Assembly: GCF_002811475.1 (NCBI RefSeq)
Contig: NZ_NPDL01000012.1
Coordinates: forward strand, 1-64,000
Reading direction: 5' to 3'
Length of the DNA: 64,000 nucleotides
DNA from: Leptospira hartskeerlii
GTDB taxonomy: Bacteria > Spirochaetota > Leptospiria > Leptospirales > Leptospiraceae
Each line of letters starts with the position of its first letter. Position 1 is the stretch's first letter. Of this stretch, positions 1-10,095 are shown piece after piece. The notes beneath the pieces are model-generated. The model was not told where the DNA came from. It ran no database searches and saw nothing but the letters and a program-made list of their open reading frames with translations. The position numbers and the translations under genes were made by a program.

Positions 1-54
1 GCTCCGGTGACATCCTTAGTGTTCGCTCCTAATTCGCCAAGACCTGCAGCAATT
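1..54. repeat. Left arm of a 54-bp perfect inverted repeat at the window edge
   Basis: Bases 1-54 equal the reverse complement of 534-587 with no mismatch (base i pairs with base 588-i). The match ends at base 55. The right arm lies in actB in its normal coding frame (residues around AAGLGELGANTKD). The left arm begins exactly at base 1, which suggests a fold-back or chimeric sequence end, although a real inverted repeat continuing outside the window is possible. Confidence 0.9.
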
Positions 55-2640
55 TCCGGCGGAAAAGTGGAGAATATCCAATGGAGCTCTTTGGATTCCA
101 AAGTTCAGGAAGCTCTTTCTAAGAACAAAGGTAACACTGTAATTGTAACAAGACCTCTTGATTCTCCTTCCACCAAAGCGATCATCGCTGACTTCTTAAA
201 AGCAGTAGGTGGTGGACAACATTTAGAGATCTCTATCACTTCTCCGGAAGATGCAATTTCCAAAGCTCAAGCAGCTTCTTACGGAAAGGCACTTGTTCCT
301 AACTATAATTTCGAATGGGCGAACACTATCCTGTCCATCGATTGCGATTTTATGGGTGGATGGTTGTCTCCTGAAGAACACCAAAAGGATTTTGCAAAAC
401 GCAGAAACCTAAGAGATGGAGCAAAAGATCTTAATTACTTCGTCGCTGCTGAATCCATTCCTACTATGTCCGGATCTAACGCGGATCTTAGACTTCCTAT
501 TCGTCCTGGCGACCAGTCCAAACTGGCTCTTGCAATTGCTGCAGGTCTTGGCGAATTAGGAGCGAACACTAAGGATGTCACCGGAGCTTCTACTGTAGAA
601 AGTCTCGCAGGAGAACTTGGTGTCAGCGCAGAAGGTATCCGCAAAACTGCAAAGGCTCTTTGGGCAAACAAAGGTAAGTCTCTCGTGGTTGCGGGCGGTC
701 TGGCTGCTTCTACCAAAGAAGCTGTTGATCTTCAGATCATTGTGAACTTCTTAAACTCTACCTTAGACAATGATGGTAAGACTGTTGATTACGCTTCTCC
801 TAAAAAAGAAGGTTTAGCTGATTATTCAGGTAACTTAAACAAACTTACTGAAGCATTAAAACAAACTAAAGTAGGAGTTCTATTCCTCTACGATACCAAC
901 TTGGTTTACCAAGCTGGTGATTCTTGGAAGGACCTTCTTCATAGAGCTGCTTTGACCGTAAGTATTGCAGACAGAGCGGATGAGACTGCTCTTGCTTCCA
1001 ACTATCTGGCTTCCACTACTCATTTCTTAGAGTCTTGGGGAGATTCAGAAGGAACTAAGGGAATATTCTCAATCCAACAACCTGCGATCCGTCCTTTATT
1101 CAACACTCGTTCTTTCGAGGACAGCTTGATCGCTTTCGCAGGCGGATCTCTTTCCAACGAAAAATCGTTTTACGAATACGTAAAGAACTCTTGGACCAAA
1201 AAGTTAGGTTCCAAACAGAAATGGGAAGATCTTCTCAGAGTTGGAACTACTGTAAGAGCTAAGGATCGCAAAAAAACTGCAAGCGCTACTCGTGGCTTCA
1301 ATAAAGCAGCCTTGAAAAAGCCTGCAAGTTATCCTGCTGGAATTCGTTTGGCTCTTTACGAGACAAGCTCTATCGGAGACGGTAAAGCGGCAAATAACTC
1401 TCTATTACAAGAGCTTCCGGATCCTGTTACCAAGGTTACTTGGGACAACTATGTAATCCTTTCACCAGGACTTGCAAAAGAAAAAGGGATCCAATCTAAC
1501 GATGTGGTTTCCGTAAAAACTACCAAAGGTTCTATCGAACTTCCTGCTCAGGTTCAGCCTGGAGTGCATAAGGATACGATCGGGATCGCGGTTGGTTACG
1601 GTAGAACTGCAGCTGGTAAAGTAGGTAACGAAGTAGGTAAGAACGCATATGTTCTGGCTGAAGACGGAGTATTCTCCGGAATTTCCGTAACTTCTCTCGA
1701 GAAGACCGGTAAAACTTACAAGCTTGCTTGCACCCAGCACCACCACGTTTTATCTCCAGGTTTCGGATACGAAGATCGACCTTTGGTTCAATCTACTTCT
1801 TTGGAAGAATGGAAAAAGAATCCAGCTTCCGGAGTTAAAGAATCCGAAATTCCTAAAATTAAAAAAGACGGTAAGATGGTCTATGCAGCCGGAGCAAACC
1901 CGGTTCATGAATACCCTGGTTACAAATGGGGTATGGCTATCGATTTGACTGCTTGTACCGGTTGTGGTTCTTGCGTCATCGCGTGCCAAGTAGAGAACAA
2001 TATTCCGGTAGTAGGAAGAGACGAAGTTAGAGTGGGTCGCGAGATGCATTGGCTTCGTATCGATCGTTACTATATCGGTGATCCTGAAAAACCGGAAGAT
2101 CTACAGATCGCTCATCAGCCTATGCTTTGCCAACAATGCGATAACGCTCCTTGCGAGACTGTTTGTCCTGTTATGGCAACTGTTCATAGCTCTGAAGGGA
2201 TCAACGACATGGTTTATAACCGTTGCGTTGGAACTCGTTACTGCTCTAACAACTGTCCTTACAAAGTTCGCCGTTATAACTGGGCTCAACACTGGTATAA
2301 CGAGACCGGAGCTGAAAAAGGATCCAGAACTCCTAGATATCTTGGACTCAATCCGGATGTTACGGTTCGTGGAAGAGGGGTTATGGAAAAATGTAACTTC
2401 TGTTCTTCTCGTATCGCGGAGAAAAAGATCCAGGCCAAAAACGAAGGTCGTCCTTTGAAAGACGGAGAACTGAAGACAGCATGCCAACAAAGTTGTGCGG
2501 CTGATGCTATCAGTTTCGGAAACACGAACGATAAGAGTTCTACGGTATCCAAACTTAGTTCGGATCCTAGATCTTTCAGAGTTCTTGAGTATTTAAATGT
2601 CGGTCCCCAGGTCGCATATTTGACCAGGGTAAGAGCTTAA
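1..2640 (+). CDS. actB: Alternative complex III iron-sulfur/molybdopterin-like subunit ActB (5' partial)
   Basis: Subunit B of alternative complex III, the membrane quinol oxidoreductase that replaces cytochrome bc1. The N-terminal two thirds resemble a molybdopterin oxidoreductase fold. The C-terminal third (about 1950-2520) carries ferredoxin-type Cys clusters: CTGCGSCVIAC, then CQQCDNAPCETVCP, CVGTRYCSNNCP and a final CNFC...CQQSC set, enough for four clusters. The reading frame is open from base 1, so the gene lacks its 5' end here. The codon at 7 is GTG and is not a credible start. Bases 1-54 are an exact inverted copy of 534-587, so the first 18 codons may not be genuine ActB sequence. 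It is followed at 20 bp by actC. The family assignment is firm; the extreme N-terminus is not. Confidence 0.9.
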   Translation, partial: APVTSLVFAPNSPRPAAISGGKVENIQWSSLDSKVQEALSKNKGNTVIVTRPLDSPSTKAIIADFLKAVGGGQHLEISITSPEDAISKAQAASYGKALVPNYNFEWANTILSIDCDFMGGWLSPEEHQKDFAKRRNLRDGAKDLNYFVAAESIPTMSGSNADLRLPIRPGDQSKLALAIAAGLGELGANTKDVTGASTVESLAGELGVSAEGIRKTAKALWANKGKSLVVAGGLAASTKEAVDLQIIVNFLNSTLDNDGKTVDYASPKKEGLADYSGNLNKLTEALKQTKVGVLFLYDTNLVYQAGDSWKDLLHRAALTVSIADRADETALASNYLASTTHFLESWGDSEGTKGIFSIQQPAIRPLFNTRSFEDSLIAFAGGSLSNEKSFYEYVKNSWTKKLGSKQKWEDLLRVGTTVRAKDRKKTASATRGFNKAALKKPASYPAGIRLALYETSSIGDGKAANNSLLQELPDPVTKVTWDNYVILSPGLAKEKGIQSNDVVSVKTTKGSIELPAQVQPGVHKDTIGIAVGYGRTAAGKVGNEVGKNAYVLAEDGVFSGISVTSLEKTGKTYKLACTQHHHVLSPGFGYEDRPLVQSTSLEEWKKNPASGVKESEIPKIKKDGKMVYAAGANPVHEYPGYKWGMAIDLTACTGCGSCVIACQVENNIPVVGRDEVRVGREMHWLRIDRYYIGDPEKPEDLQIAHQPMLCQQCDNAPCETVCPVMATVHSSEGINDMVYNRCVGTRYCSNNCPYKVRRYNWAQHWYNETGAEKGSRTPRYLGLNPDVTVRGRGVMEKCNFCSSRIAEKKIQAKNEGRPLKDGELKTACQQSCAADAISFGNTNDKSSTVSKLSSDPRSFRVLEYLNVGPQVAYLTRVRA
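534..587. repeat. Right arm of the 54-bp inverted repeat, inside actB
   Basis: This is the exact reverse complement of bases 1-54. It fits the ActB reading frame smoothly, so it is probably the authentic copy. Confidence 0.9.
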
Positions 2641-2660
2641 TCCGGAGTAATTAAAGCGCT

Positions 2661-4033
<1,373 letters not shown>

Positions 4034-4034
<1 letters not shown>

Positions 4035-4585
4035 TGTATACTCCTAAGAAAGAACAGTTTCATACTTTCGAAGAAACAGAGCATGGAGTTTTCGGTTTAT
4101 TCGATACTCCTGCTCAGATCATAGATGCGGCTCAAAAAACAAAAGATAAGGGTTACACCAACTTCGATTGTTTTACTCCGTATCCTGTCCACGGATTGGA
4201 TGACGCAATGGGTCTTCCTCGTTCCGGACTTCCTTGGGTAACCTTCTTCATGGGGATTTTTGGATGCACAGTCGGTTTTGGAATGCAGTATTTAACTCAT
4301 AAATACGATTGGCCGATCAATATCTCCGGAAAAAGTTTTAACGCTTGGTTTGCGTATATTCCGATCACATTCGAGTTTACAGTGTTCATGGCTGGACTTT
4401 CCACAGCTGCAGCTTTGTTCTTCCTGGCTAAACTTCCAAAAACCGGTCGTAAGGTTTTACATCCGGACATCACTACCGACAAATTCGCGCTTTGGATCCC
4501 TTCCAACTCTGCGAATTATTCAGAAGGTTCAGTGACCGACTTTATCAAAGGCCTCGGCTCTAAACATGTCGAGACGGTGAAATAG
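4034..4585 (+). CDS. actD: Alternative complex III subunit ActD (DUF3341)
   Basis: A 183-aa DUF3341 protein, the small membrane subunit of alternative complex III. A soluble N-terminal domain (about 1-70, with the FGLFDTP and CFTPYPVHGLDDAMGL stretches typical of the family) is followed by two membrane helices near residues 71-88 and 105-133. The ATG overlaps the actC stop by one base, with GGAGG 10 bp upstream. ActD is thought to have a structural role; no cofactor ligands are evident. Confidence 0.9.
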
Positions 4586-4595
4586 GAGAATTTTG

Positions 4596-5186
4596 ATGAT
4601 TTCACTGCAAAGAATTTTTGCTCTTTCTCTCGCAGGTTTGATACTTTGGAACTGCGAGTCTAAGACTCCTCCTATGGAGTATATGCCGGACATGGCTGAC
4701 TCTCCAGCAAGAGAAGCTCAGGAAGCGGACTCTAATTTTCCGAACAATACTTCCTTACGCCTTCCTCCTGTCGGAGCAGTTCCTCAGGGACATTACCCTT
4801 ATGAGTATGCTGGCTTTACAGATGTCGAAAAACTTCCAAACAAGGGTTTAACTAATCCTTATAAATCGGATTTGGTTAATCTGAAACGCGGAGAAGATAG
4901 ATATCAAACGTATTGCAGCCCTTGTCACGGTGTTAGAGGACAAGGAAATGGAACTGTTGTAGGTCCTGCTCCACGGTTAAACGCTCCTAGAGAAGATGGC
5001 CCTATGGCAACGTTAGTTTCCACAAAGGTAAAAGGATTTTCTGATGGGCAGATCTATCATGTCATTACTGAAGGAAACGCTTTGATGAAAAGTTATGCTT
5101 CTCAAGTTCCTACTGAGGATCGTTGGAAAATCATATTATATGTTCGTAAATTACAAGAATACGACAACAGAACGGCTGGTAAATAA
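4596..5186 (+). CDS. actE: Alternative complex III monoheme cytochrome c subunit ActE (lipoprotein)
   Basis: A 196-aa exported cytochrome c. The N-terminus is a lipoprotein signal ending at ILWNC, giving a lipid-anchored Cys near residue 23. A single heme c site, CSPCHG, lies near residue 109, followed by the glycine-rich loop GVRGQGNG. A Met in the NALMKSYAS region is the likely axial ligand. It passes electrons from the complex to downstream oxidases or carriers. I prefer the ATG at 4596 over the in-frame TTG at 4593 because it has an AGGAG 8 bp upstream. Its stop overlaps the actF start. Confidence 0.9.
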   Translation: MISLQRIFALSLAGLILWNCESKTPPMEYMPDMADSPAREAQEADSNFPNNTSLRLPPVGAVPQGHYPYEYAGFTDVEKLPNKGLTNPYKSDLVNLKRGEDRYQTYCSPCHGVRGQGNGTVVGPAPRLNAPREDGPMATLVSTKVKGFSDGQIYHVITEGNALMKSYASQVPTEDRWKIILYVRKLQEYDNRTAGK

Positions 5187-6409
5187 TGGAAGTTAAAGTA
5201 GAACAAAACTTAATCAACTTTAAGTTGGATTCCAAAACCAGAAACGCTCTGGTAGGAATGATCCTTGTAGGTTTAGCGAGTATCGGTCTTGCTGCTTTCG
5301 GTCTTGGACATCCAGAACTTCGTCATGAGGGTGGCCATTCCAATCCAGCTTGGTCCGCATACTTAGTCGGCGTATTCTTTATTTTGGGAATTACACTGGC
5401 AGGGATTTTCTTCACCTCTTTAGCACATATCACCGGTGCTCATTGGCCTGTAACTCTGCGTAGAATTTCCGAAACTTATGGATTATTCGTTCCTGTTGCG
5501 GCAGTCCTTCTTCTGATTCTGCTTTTGGGAGCTCATGATCTATATGAGTGGACTCATGCAGAAGCGGTAGAAGCTGATAAACTTCTTAAGCACAAAAAGC
5601 CACTCTTAAACATCGGGTTCTTCTCAGTGATGATCGTCGTTTTAGGAGCAGCTTGGTCAACATTCGGGTATCTTTTCTATAAGAAATCAGTAACTCAAGA
5701 TAGCGATAAAGACGTTAAGCACACTCAGTTTAGCGCGAAGTTAGCGGGAGGATATATAATATTCTTCGCACTTTCTTTCTCCTTAGTTTCTATCATGCTG
5801 GTAATGTCTCTTACTCCACACTGGTTCTCCACAATGTTTGGAGTTTACTGCTTCGCAGGAGCTTACCAGGCAGGACTTTCTTCTTTCGTGATCATGGCGT
5901 ATTACCTGAAGAAAAGAGGATTTTTAGGAAACTTGGTGAACGAAAACCATATCCATGACTTAGGAAAATTCATACTCGGTTTCACAGTATTCTGGGCTTA
6001 TGTTGGTTTCTCTCAGTTCATGTTGATCTGGTATGCTGCCATTCCGGAAGAAACTTTCTTCTATGAGCAAAGGTTAACTGGCGGATGGGAATATCTGACT
6101 TTGGCCTTGCCTGCAATCAAGTTCGCAGTTCCGTTCTTGCTTCTATTAAACCGTCCAAACAAAAGAGATATCGATTTCTTAATGAAAGTTTCTCTTTGGG
6201 TCATCTTCACTCAAGCTACTGAAATCTTCTGGTTGGTTTATCCTGCTAATTTCGTAGATTTCTCTTTCGGAGGATACTTGGTATCTTTGGGATCGGTAGT
6301 AGGCGTGATCGGATTATTCGGTCTGGTAGTTCTGAAAAGATTGGAAAAAGCTCCTTTGATCCCGGTGGGAGATCCGAGATTGGAAGAATCTTTACACCAT
6401 CACCAATAA
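5186..6409 (+). CDS. actF: Alternative complex III membrane subunit ActF
   Basis: A 407-aa integral membrane protein with about ten helices, the second NrfD-like subunit of alternative complex III and a paralogue of ActC. Visible family features include HITGAHWPVTLRRISE near residue 85 and YFLKKRGFLG-type loops. The start overlaps the actE stop by one base (TAATG). The His-rich C-terminus (EESLHHHQ) is short and probably cytoplasmic. It is expected to sit beside ActC in the membrane and contribute to quinol binding or proton movement; that role is inferred from the family. Confidence 0.9.
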   Translation: MEVKVEQNLINFKLDSKTRNALVGMILVGLASIGLAAFGLGHPELRHEGGHSNPAWSAYLVGVFFILGITLAGIFFTSLAHITGAHWPVTLRRISETYGLFVPVAAVLLLILLLGAHDLYEWTHAEAVEADKLLKHKKPLLNIGFFSVMIVVLGAAWSTFGYLFYKKSVTQDSDKDVKHTQFSAKLAGGYIIFFALSFSLVSIMLVMSLTPHWFSTMFGVYCFAGAYQAGLSSFVIMAYYLKKRGFLGNLVNENHIHDLGKFILGFTVFWAYVGFSQFMLIWYAAIPEETFFYEQRLTGGWEYLTLALPAIKFAVPFLLLLNRPNKRDIDFLMKVSLWVIFTQATEIFWLVYPANFVDFSFGGYLVSLGSVVGVIGLFGLVVLKRLEKAPLIPVGDPRLEESLHHHQ

Positions 6410-6420
6410 GGAAAAGGATC

Positions 6421-6945
6421 ATGAAAAAATTAGCATTAAATATTACGATCCTCGGAATTGCAGCTCTCGCTTTGGGAGCTTGCTCCAACACTGCTCAAAT
6501 CGTAGGGAATATTAACTGTCCTACATTAGAAAAGGGTAAATTGGATCCTAAAGTCGGAATTCTTTCCGACGACCAGCCCGATTCTGTTCAGGTTGAACTC
6601 CTTCCTGTAGGAACTGTAGTAAAGGTTTATGATTACAGAAACCACTACTATATCGCGAAAAAATTGGTCCGTATCAAGACCGAGAAAAACGAAGGTTGGG
6701 TAGATCCTGTTTGTTTGGTAGTCGGTCAGAATCCTGATGATTCAGTTTTCAAATGGGCATACCGCTCCGATTATAAACCTTTCTTGGACAGAGAGGACAG
6801 AGACAGATACAATCATAAGAATGATCCGAAAGATGGACCTGATGCAAAAGGGAGATCTACAGACGGATTCGAATATGATGTCTACAAGAACCTTCCAAAA
6901 GATAAGGTTCCTCTGGCAGATCTGGCACCTGAGCTGAAAAAGTAA
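6421..6945 (+). CDS. Lipoprotein with SH3-like segment, last gene of the act operon
   Basis: A 174-aa predicted lipoprotein: signal peptide with lipobox ALGAC and lipidated Cys at residue 21. The central part (about 55-100) alternates beta strands with a VGTVVKVYDYRNHYYIAKK stretch and ends in GWVDPVCL, which looks like a bacterial SH3-type barrel. The C-terminal 60 residues are very charged and rich in Asp, Lys and Arg. It lies 11 bp after actF and before the operon terminator, so it is probably co-expressed with the respiratory complex. I do not recognise a named family, and a role in assembling the complex is only a guess. Confidence 0.75.
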   Translation: MKKLALNITILGIAALALGACSNTAQIVGNINCPTLEKGKLDPKVGILSDDQPDSVQVELLPVGTVVKVYDYRNHYYIAKKLVRIKTEKNEGWVDPVCLVVGQNPDDSVFKWAYRSDYKPFLDREDRDRYNHKNDPKDGPDAKGRSTDGFEYDVYKNLPKDKVPLADLAPELKK

Positions 6946-6983
6946 AAGAAGAACGTTCTTTTATCCGTTTCAAAATTCACAAA

Positions 6984-7021
6984 GCCCCCTCCGAATAAAG
7001 GTTCGTTGGGGGATTTTTTTT
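6984..7021 (+). terminator. Rho-independent terminator of the act operon
   Basis: CCCCC (6985-6989) pairs with GGGGG (7008-7012), and CGAA (6992-6995) with TTCG (7002-7005), with a short internal loop. A run of eight T follows at 7014-7021. It sits 38 bp after the last act-operon gene and 20 bp before the next start. Confidence 0.85.
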
Positions 7022-7042
7022 GTAAAATGAGAAGGGAGATTC

Positions 7043-7456
7043 ATGAATAAAAAGATGCTAATCCGAAAGTTTGCAGCAGGTTTACTTCTTCTCTTCTTTT
7101 CATGTTCCATCATTTTTCATACTATCATCATATCGGGTGCAGTTCCTTTTTCTATAGTTTGGGGAGGAAGATTAGAAACCTGGGAACAGATGATCGTATT
7201 TGAATCAGTTTCGATTCTTCTAAATTCACTCTTTCTAATAGTGATCGCACTTGATTTGGGATATATAAAACTTCCCATTCCCAAGCGAGTCGTTCCGATC
7301 GCAATTTGGATCATTATCCTAATCTTTTCTTTGAATACTTTAGGAAATATATTCTCTTTGAATTCTACTGAAGCGACTGTGTTCACTCCGGTCACTTTAG
7401 TGATCGCTTTATGTTGTTTAGTTTTGGTATTAGTCCCTTCCAAAGAAGAAGTTTGA
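7043..7456 (+). CDS. Small integral membrane protein, unknown function
   Basis: A 137-aa protein with four hydrophobic helices (about 10-33, 48-68, 82-100, 113-131) joined by short loops and ending in a charged tail (PSKEEV). There is a good ribosome site (AAGGGAG) 6 bp before the ATG. It lies alone between the act terminator and a lipoprotein gene. I see no catalytic motif and do not recognise the family; many short four-helix proteins of this kind are annotated only as hypothetical in spirochaetes. Confidence 0.7.
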   Translation: MNKKMLIRKFAAGLLLLFFSCSIIFHTIIISGAVPFSIVWGGRLETWEQMIVFESVSILLNSLFLIVIALDLGYIKLPIPKRVVPIAIWIIILIFSLNTLGNIFSLNSTEATVFTPVTLVIALCCLVLVLVPSKEEV

Positions 7457-7524
7457 GAATTTAATACTTAACTGAGGTAAATTTTTTACTGGAATCTTGC
7501 CGAAAATTCGTTTAGGGTTTCTAA

Positions 7525-8337
7525 ATGCGTTTACTCGTCTTTTCGATCTTCTTTATATTTTTATCCAATGCCTGTGCTTCTAGATATTCCCTGACTCAAG
7601 CCGGCGATGTGGGAACTCCTACAAAACAACTCACCAAAAAATTTAGGATCGCTTATTTAGGTTTTAACACTTTTAAATCCACTAAGTTAAAAAATCCTGA
7701 TGGGACAGTCGACTTTGAAGCACTTTCCGATCCATATTCTCGCACGATCAAAGAACCTGTAGGCGGAAATTTTCCAATCCCAGGGGAGAACAAACCGAAT
7801 GGGATTCGAAAGGATTTATCTCAGGAGAAGGTTTCGAAATTCGTAAAATCCTACTTAGAGGTAACAGGTCCTACAGGGATCAAAGAACTGGAAAAGTTTT
7901 TGGAAATCGCAAAAACAGGGGAGAATTATACTTACTCCTTCAAAAATCTTCCTTATGATTATTATATCGTAGGACTACATTATCCCGTTTTCGAAAAAAC
8001 AAGGAATATCGGCCTAAACTTTATAACTATCTTTTCCAGTCTATTCAGTGTAGCAACCTTGGGGATCTTGCCTTCTTACGAGGCGTATGCTGCGAATACA
8101 AAAGTCCTATTATATGATAAAAACTTAAATTTGGTCAAAGAACTGGAATACGATAATAATTATTCTGTGTGGAGAGCGTTGTGGATCTCACCTAATCCTA
8201 AAGAGTGTAGAATTGGAAATTTAGAATGTTTAGGGATGTTCAGCCCAACATTGGGAACAAATCCGCCTATGGTATTCGAAGCAAGTTCTCCTAAGATTAG
8301 CGCTGACTTAAGTGATTTTATAAATACTTTAAAGTAA
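7525..8337 (+). CDS. Hypothetical lipoprotein
   Basis: A 270-aa exported protein. The N-terminus MRLLVFSIFFIFLSNAC is a lipoprotein signal with Cys at residue 17. The body is soluble except for one hydrophobic stretch near residues 172-190 (NFITIFSSLFSVATLGILP), which could be a membrane or buried segment. The C-terminal third includes two Cys (ECRIGNLEC) that could form a disulfide. ATG at 7525 is preceded by AGGG. A strong hairpin follows its stop. Unrecognised; probably a surface or periplasmic lipoprotein. Confidence 0.7.
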   Translation: MRLLVFSIFFIFLSNACASRYSLTQAGDVGTPTKQLTKKFRIAYLGFNTFKSTKLKNPDGTVDFEALSDPYSRTIKEPVGGNFPIPGENKPNGIRKDLSQEKVSKFVKSYLEVTGPTGIKELEKFLEIAKTGENYTYSFKNLPYDYYIVGLHYPVFEKTRNIGLNFITIFSSLFSVATLGILPSYEAYAANTKVLLYDKNLNLVKELEYDNNYSVWRALWISPNPKECRIGNLECLGMFSPTLGTNPPMVFEASSPKISADLSDFINTLK

Positions 8338-8346
8338 GAAAAGACA

Positions 8347-8366
8347 CCCGGGGATTACTCCCCGGG
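8347..8366. terminator. Hairpin between convergent genes (bidirectional terminator candidate)
   Basis: CCCGGGGA (8347-8354) pairs perfectly with TCCCCGGG (8359-8366) around a 4-base loop. It lies between the stops of two convergent genes (8337 and 8375). There is no strong T run on either side, so efficiency is uncertain. Confidence 0.6.
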
Positions 8367-8374
8367 ATTCGAAG

Positions 8375-8674
8375 CTATTTAGCGAGAAGGGATGCGAGGT
8401 AACTTTTCTTATCGATAGGAGAATCGAAAATAGAAGCAGAACAAACTTTATAATTAACAGCAGATGGACAACTTGCCGTTCCACCTATCTTACAGCCAGA
8501 CTTCTCACATTTTTTACGACTTTCAGAAGTATCAGAACCTGAATAACTACAATAGTCCCTACAATTGGAACTAGAACCTGAACCGCAGATATAACATCCA
8601 TCCGCATAGATACCAAGTTTAGAATGATCGGAAAACATCAGGATAAGAAGCAGGACAATGAGTAGTTTTTTCAT
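8375..8674 (-). CDS. Small secreted cysteine-rich protein
   Basis: A 99-aa protein: signal peptide (MKKLLIVLLLILMF) followed by a compact domain with eight Cys arranged as CYIC, NC, YC, KKC, GC, SC and VC, enough for four disulfides, and rich in Ser and Gly. I start it at the ATG at 8674, where the signal peptide begins; an in-frame extension to 8716 would add 14 residues before the signal. The Cys pattern suggests a disulfide-stabilised periplasmic or extracellular protein. Family not recognised. It stands alone, convergent with the preceding lipoprotein. Confidence 0.7.
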   Translation of the reverse strand: MKKLLIVLLLILMFSDHSKLGIYADGCYICGSGSSSNCRDYCSYSGSDTSESRKKCEKSGCKIGGTASCPSAVNYKVCSASIFDSPIDKKSYLASLLAK

Positions 8675-8948
8675 ATGTTTCCCAGGATAAAAATTAAATA
8701 AATAATTTATTTCCAAATTTCAGAATAGTCAATCGATTAATTTAGTATGACTTATAAATTCTCCCTAAAACGGGGGATGCGTTAGTCGATCCGTGTCCCC
8801 TAATGGATAAAATTAGGTAAAAATTTTTTTCCAAAAGAAGTCGATTTTGTCCGAAAAAATAGAAAACGAAAGACGTTCCAAGAATAAATTGTGAGTCGGT
8901 TAATTCGAAGAGAATCAATTCGCTTATTAAAAGAAGTATAGTCGGATT

Positions 8949-10094
8949 ATGCAATATTTTGAAAAGAACTCCAGAGCTTTAGATTATATAGTTTCCAAAG
9001 ATCAAAAAAAGCACGTCATTCTGAAATATCTATTGGACCAGGAACTTTCTCTCAAGATCTATCCTTTCGATAAAAAGGCAGTGATCAAAAAGTATCTTGA
9101 AGAGGATGAAAAGATACTGATCCGTATGCCTGAAGATTGGGAAGAAACGGGAGAGAAGAAGATTTCCTTATTCAAAATACTCGCCAAATATATAGAAATT
9201 GACTGCCAGTTCCTTCAAAAAGCGGAGAAGGATCTTTACCTTTTAAAAGTAGAAAAACTGGCAATTGCGAAATTGAATCGAGAAAGTACTAGGGTCCAAG
9301 TCTTAAACGGAAAAGCTGTCGTTACGAATCTAATCACACCTAAAACGGTGATCGAAGCGAATATGTTCAATATTCCAACTTTGATAAAAGTGAATCTAGA
9401 GGATTATAAGAATCGTCTTAAAAAGAATAGCACTGATAATATAGTCATCGAAACATTTAAGCCTGGGTTAGATAGGAAGTTTGAGATCGTAAAACGTTCT
9501 CGCAAGTCTTTGCTATTGGAAGACGCACAGAATGTTAATTCGTATTCGGAATCAGGGCCGGATCGTTTAGATTATTCGAAAGACGTTGACGATGATATTG
9601 CTACTATTATCCGAAAGTTCAAAGATCAAAAGATTGTTTCAGAACTCATTCGGCCTATCATTTACAAAAATCATTCCGATCAACCGATCCCGATTGGTTA
9701 TATTTGGATACAAAGTAAGGATAAAAAACTCAGTTCAGATTATTTGGAAGAGCTGGGAAGGCTCTCCGATGAGGTTGTGGGCCGGATCAAAGAATCAAAT
9801 ACTATCAAGACTACTGAAAAGTTCAGGGTTTTGGATGCTTCTCCTAGAGGACTTAAGGTCAAGATTCACGATCCGAATTTGATAGATACCTTGCCTAAAC
9901 AAGAAGGTTTTATCTTAGACGTTCTTTTCAAAATGCAGGCCCCTTTGACTGTTTCTGCTGCGATCCGCTGGTGGGGAAAAGACGAAGATGAGCATTTAAC
10001 CTTGGGCCTAGAGTTTAAGAGTAAATCGGATCATCCAGGAGAAAGAGATAGATATATTAAGAATTTAGAATTAATGCAGAAGGGAGCACTTTAA
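8949..10094 (+). CDS. DUF1577 family protein
   Basis: A 381-aa soluble protein that I recognise as DUF1577, a family known to me mainly from Leptospira. The N-terminal half (about 1-190) contains a beta-rich segment (LLKVEKLAIAKLNRESTRVQVLNGKAVV) and the C-terminal region (about 235-375) ends in a PilZ-like strand pattern (FILDVLFKMQAPLTVSAAIRWWG, then LTLGLEF), so a c-di-GMP-linked role is conceivable but the RxxxR and D/NxSxxG ligands are not obvious. The gene is convergent with the polymerase operon, with only one base between the two stops. Confidence 0.7.
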   Translation: MQYFEKNSRALDYIVSKDQKKHVILKYLLDQELSLKIYPFDKKAVIKKYLEEDEKILIRMPEDWEETGEKKISLFKILAKYIEIDCQFLQKAEKDLYLLKVEKLAIAKLNRESTRVQVLNGKAVVTNLITPKTVIEANMFNIPTLIKVNLEDYKNRLKKNSTDNIVIETFKPGLDRKFEIVKRSRKSLLLEDAQNVNSYSESGPDRLDYSKDVDDDIATIIRKFKDQKIVSELIRPIIYKNHSDQPIPIGYIWIQSKDKKLSSDYLEELGRLSDEVVGRIKESNTIKTTEKFRVLDASPRGLKVKIHDPNLIDTLPKQEGFILDVLFKMQAPLTVSAAIRWWGKDEDEHLTLGLEFKSKSDHPGERDRYIKNLELMQKGAL

Positions 10095-10095
10095 T

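Noticed and set aside
435..716. Minus-strand frame whose translation repeats the apparent N-terminus of ActB
   Set aside because: It is the antisense side of actB. The shared peptide comes from the 54-bp inverted repeat, not from a second gene.
1724..2552. Several overlapping frames of 74-129 codons on both strands within actB
   Set aside because: They lie inside a clear iron-sulfur protein gene and have no family features.
8755..8840. Weak inverted repeats and a CCTAAT/ATTAGG hairpin upstream of the DUF1577 gene, considered as a riboswitch or small RNA
   Set aside because: Stems are short and do not match any riboswitch core I know.
8742..8954. 70-codon minus-strand frame between the Cys-rich gene and the DUF1577 gene
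   Set aside because: No ribosome site, low-complexity AT-rich translation, and it overlaps the next gene's start. Treated as noncoding.
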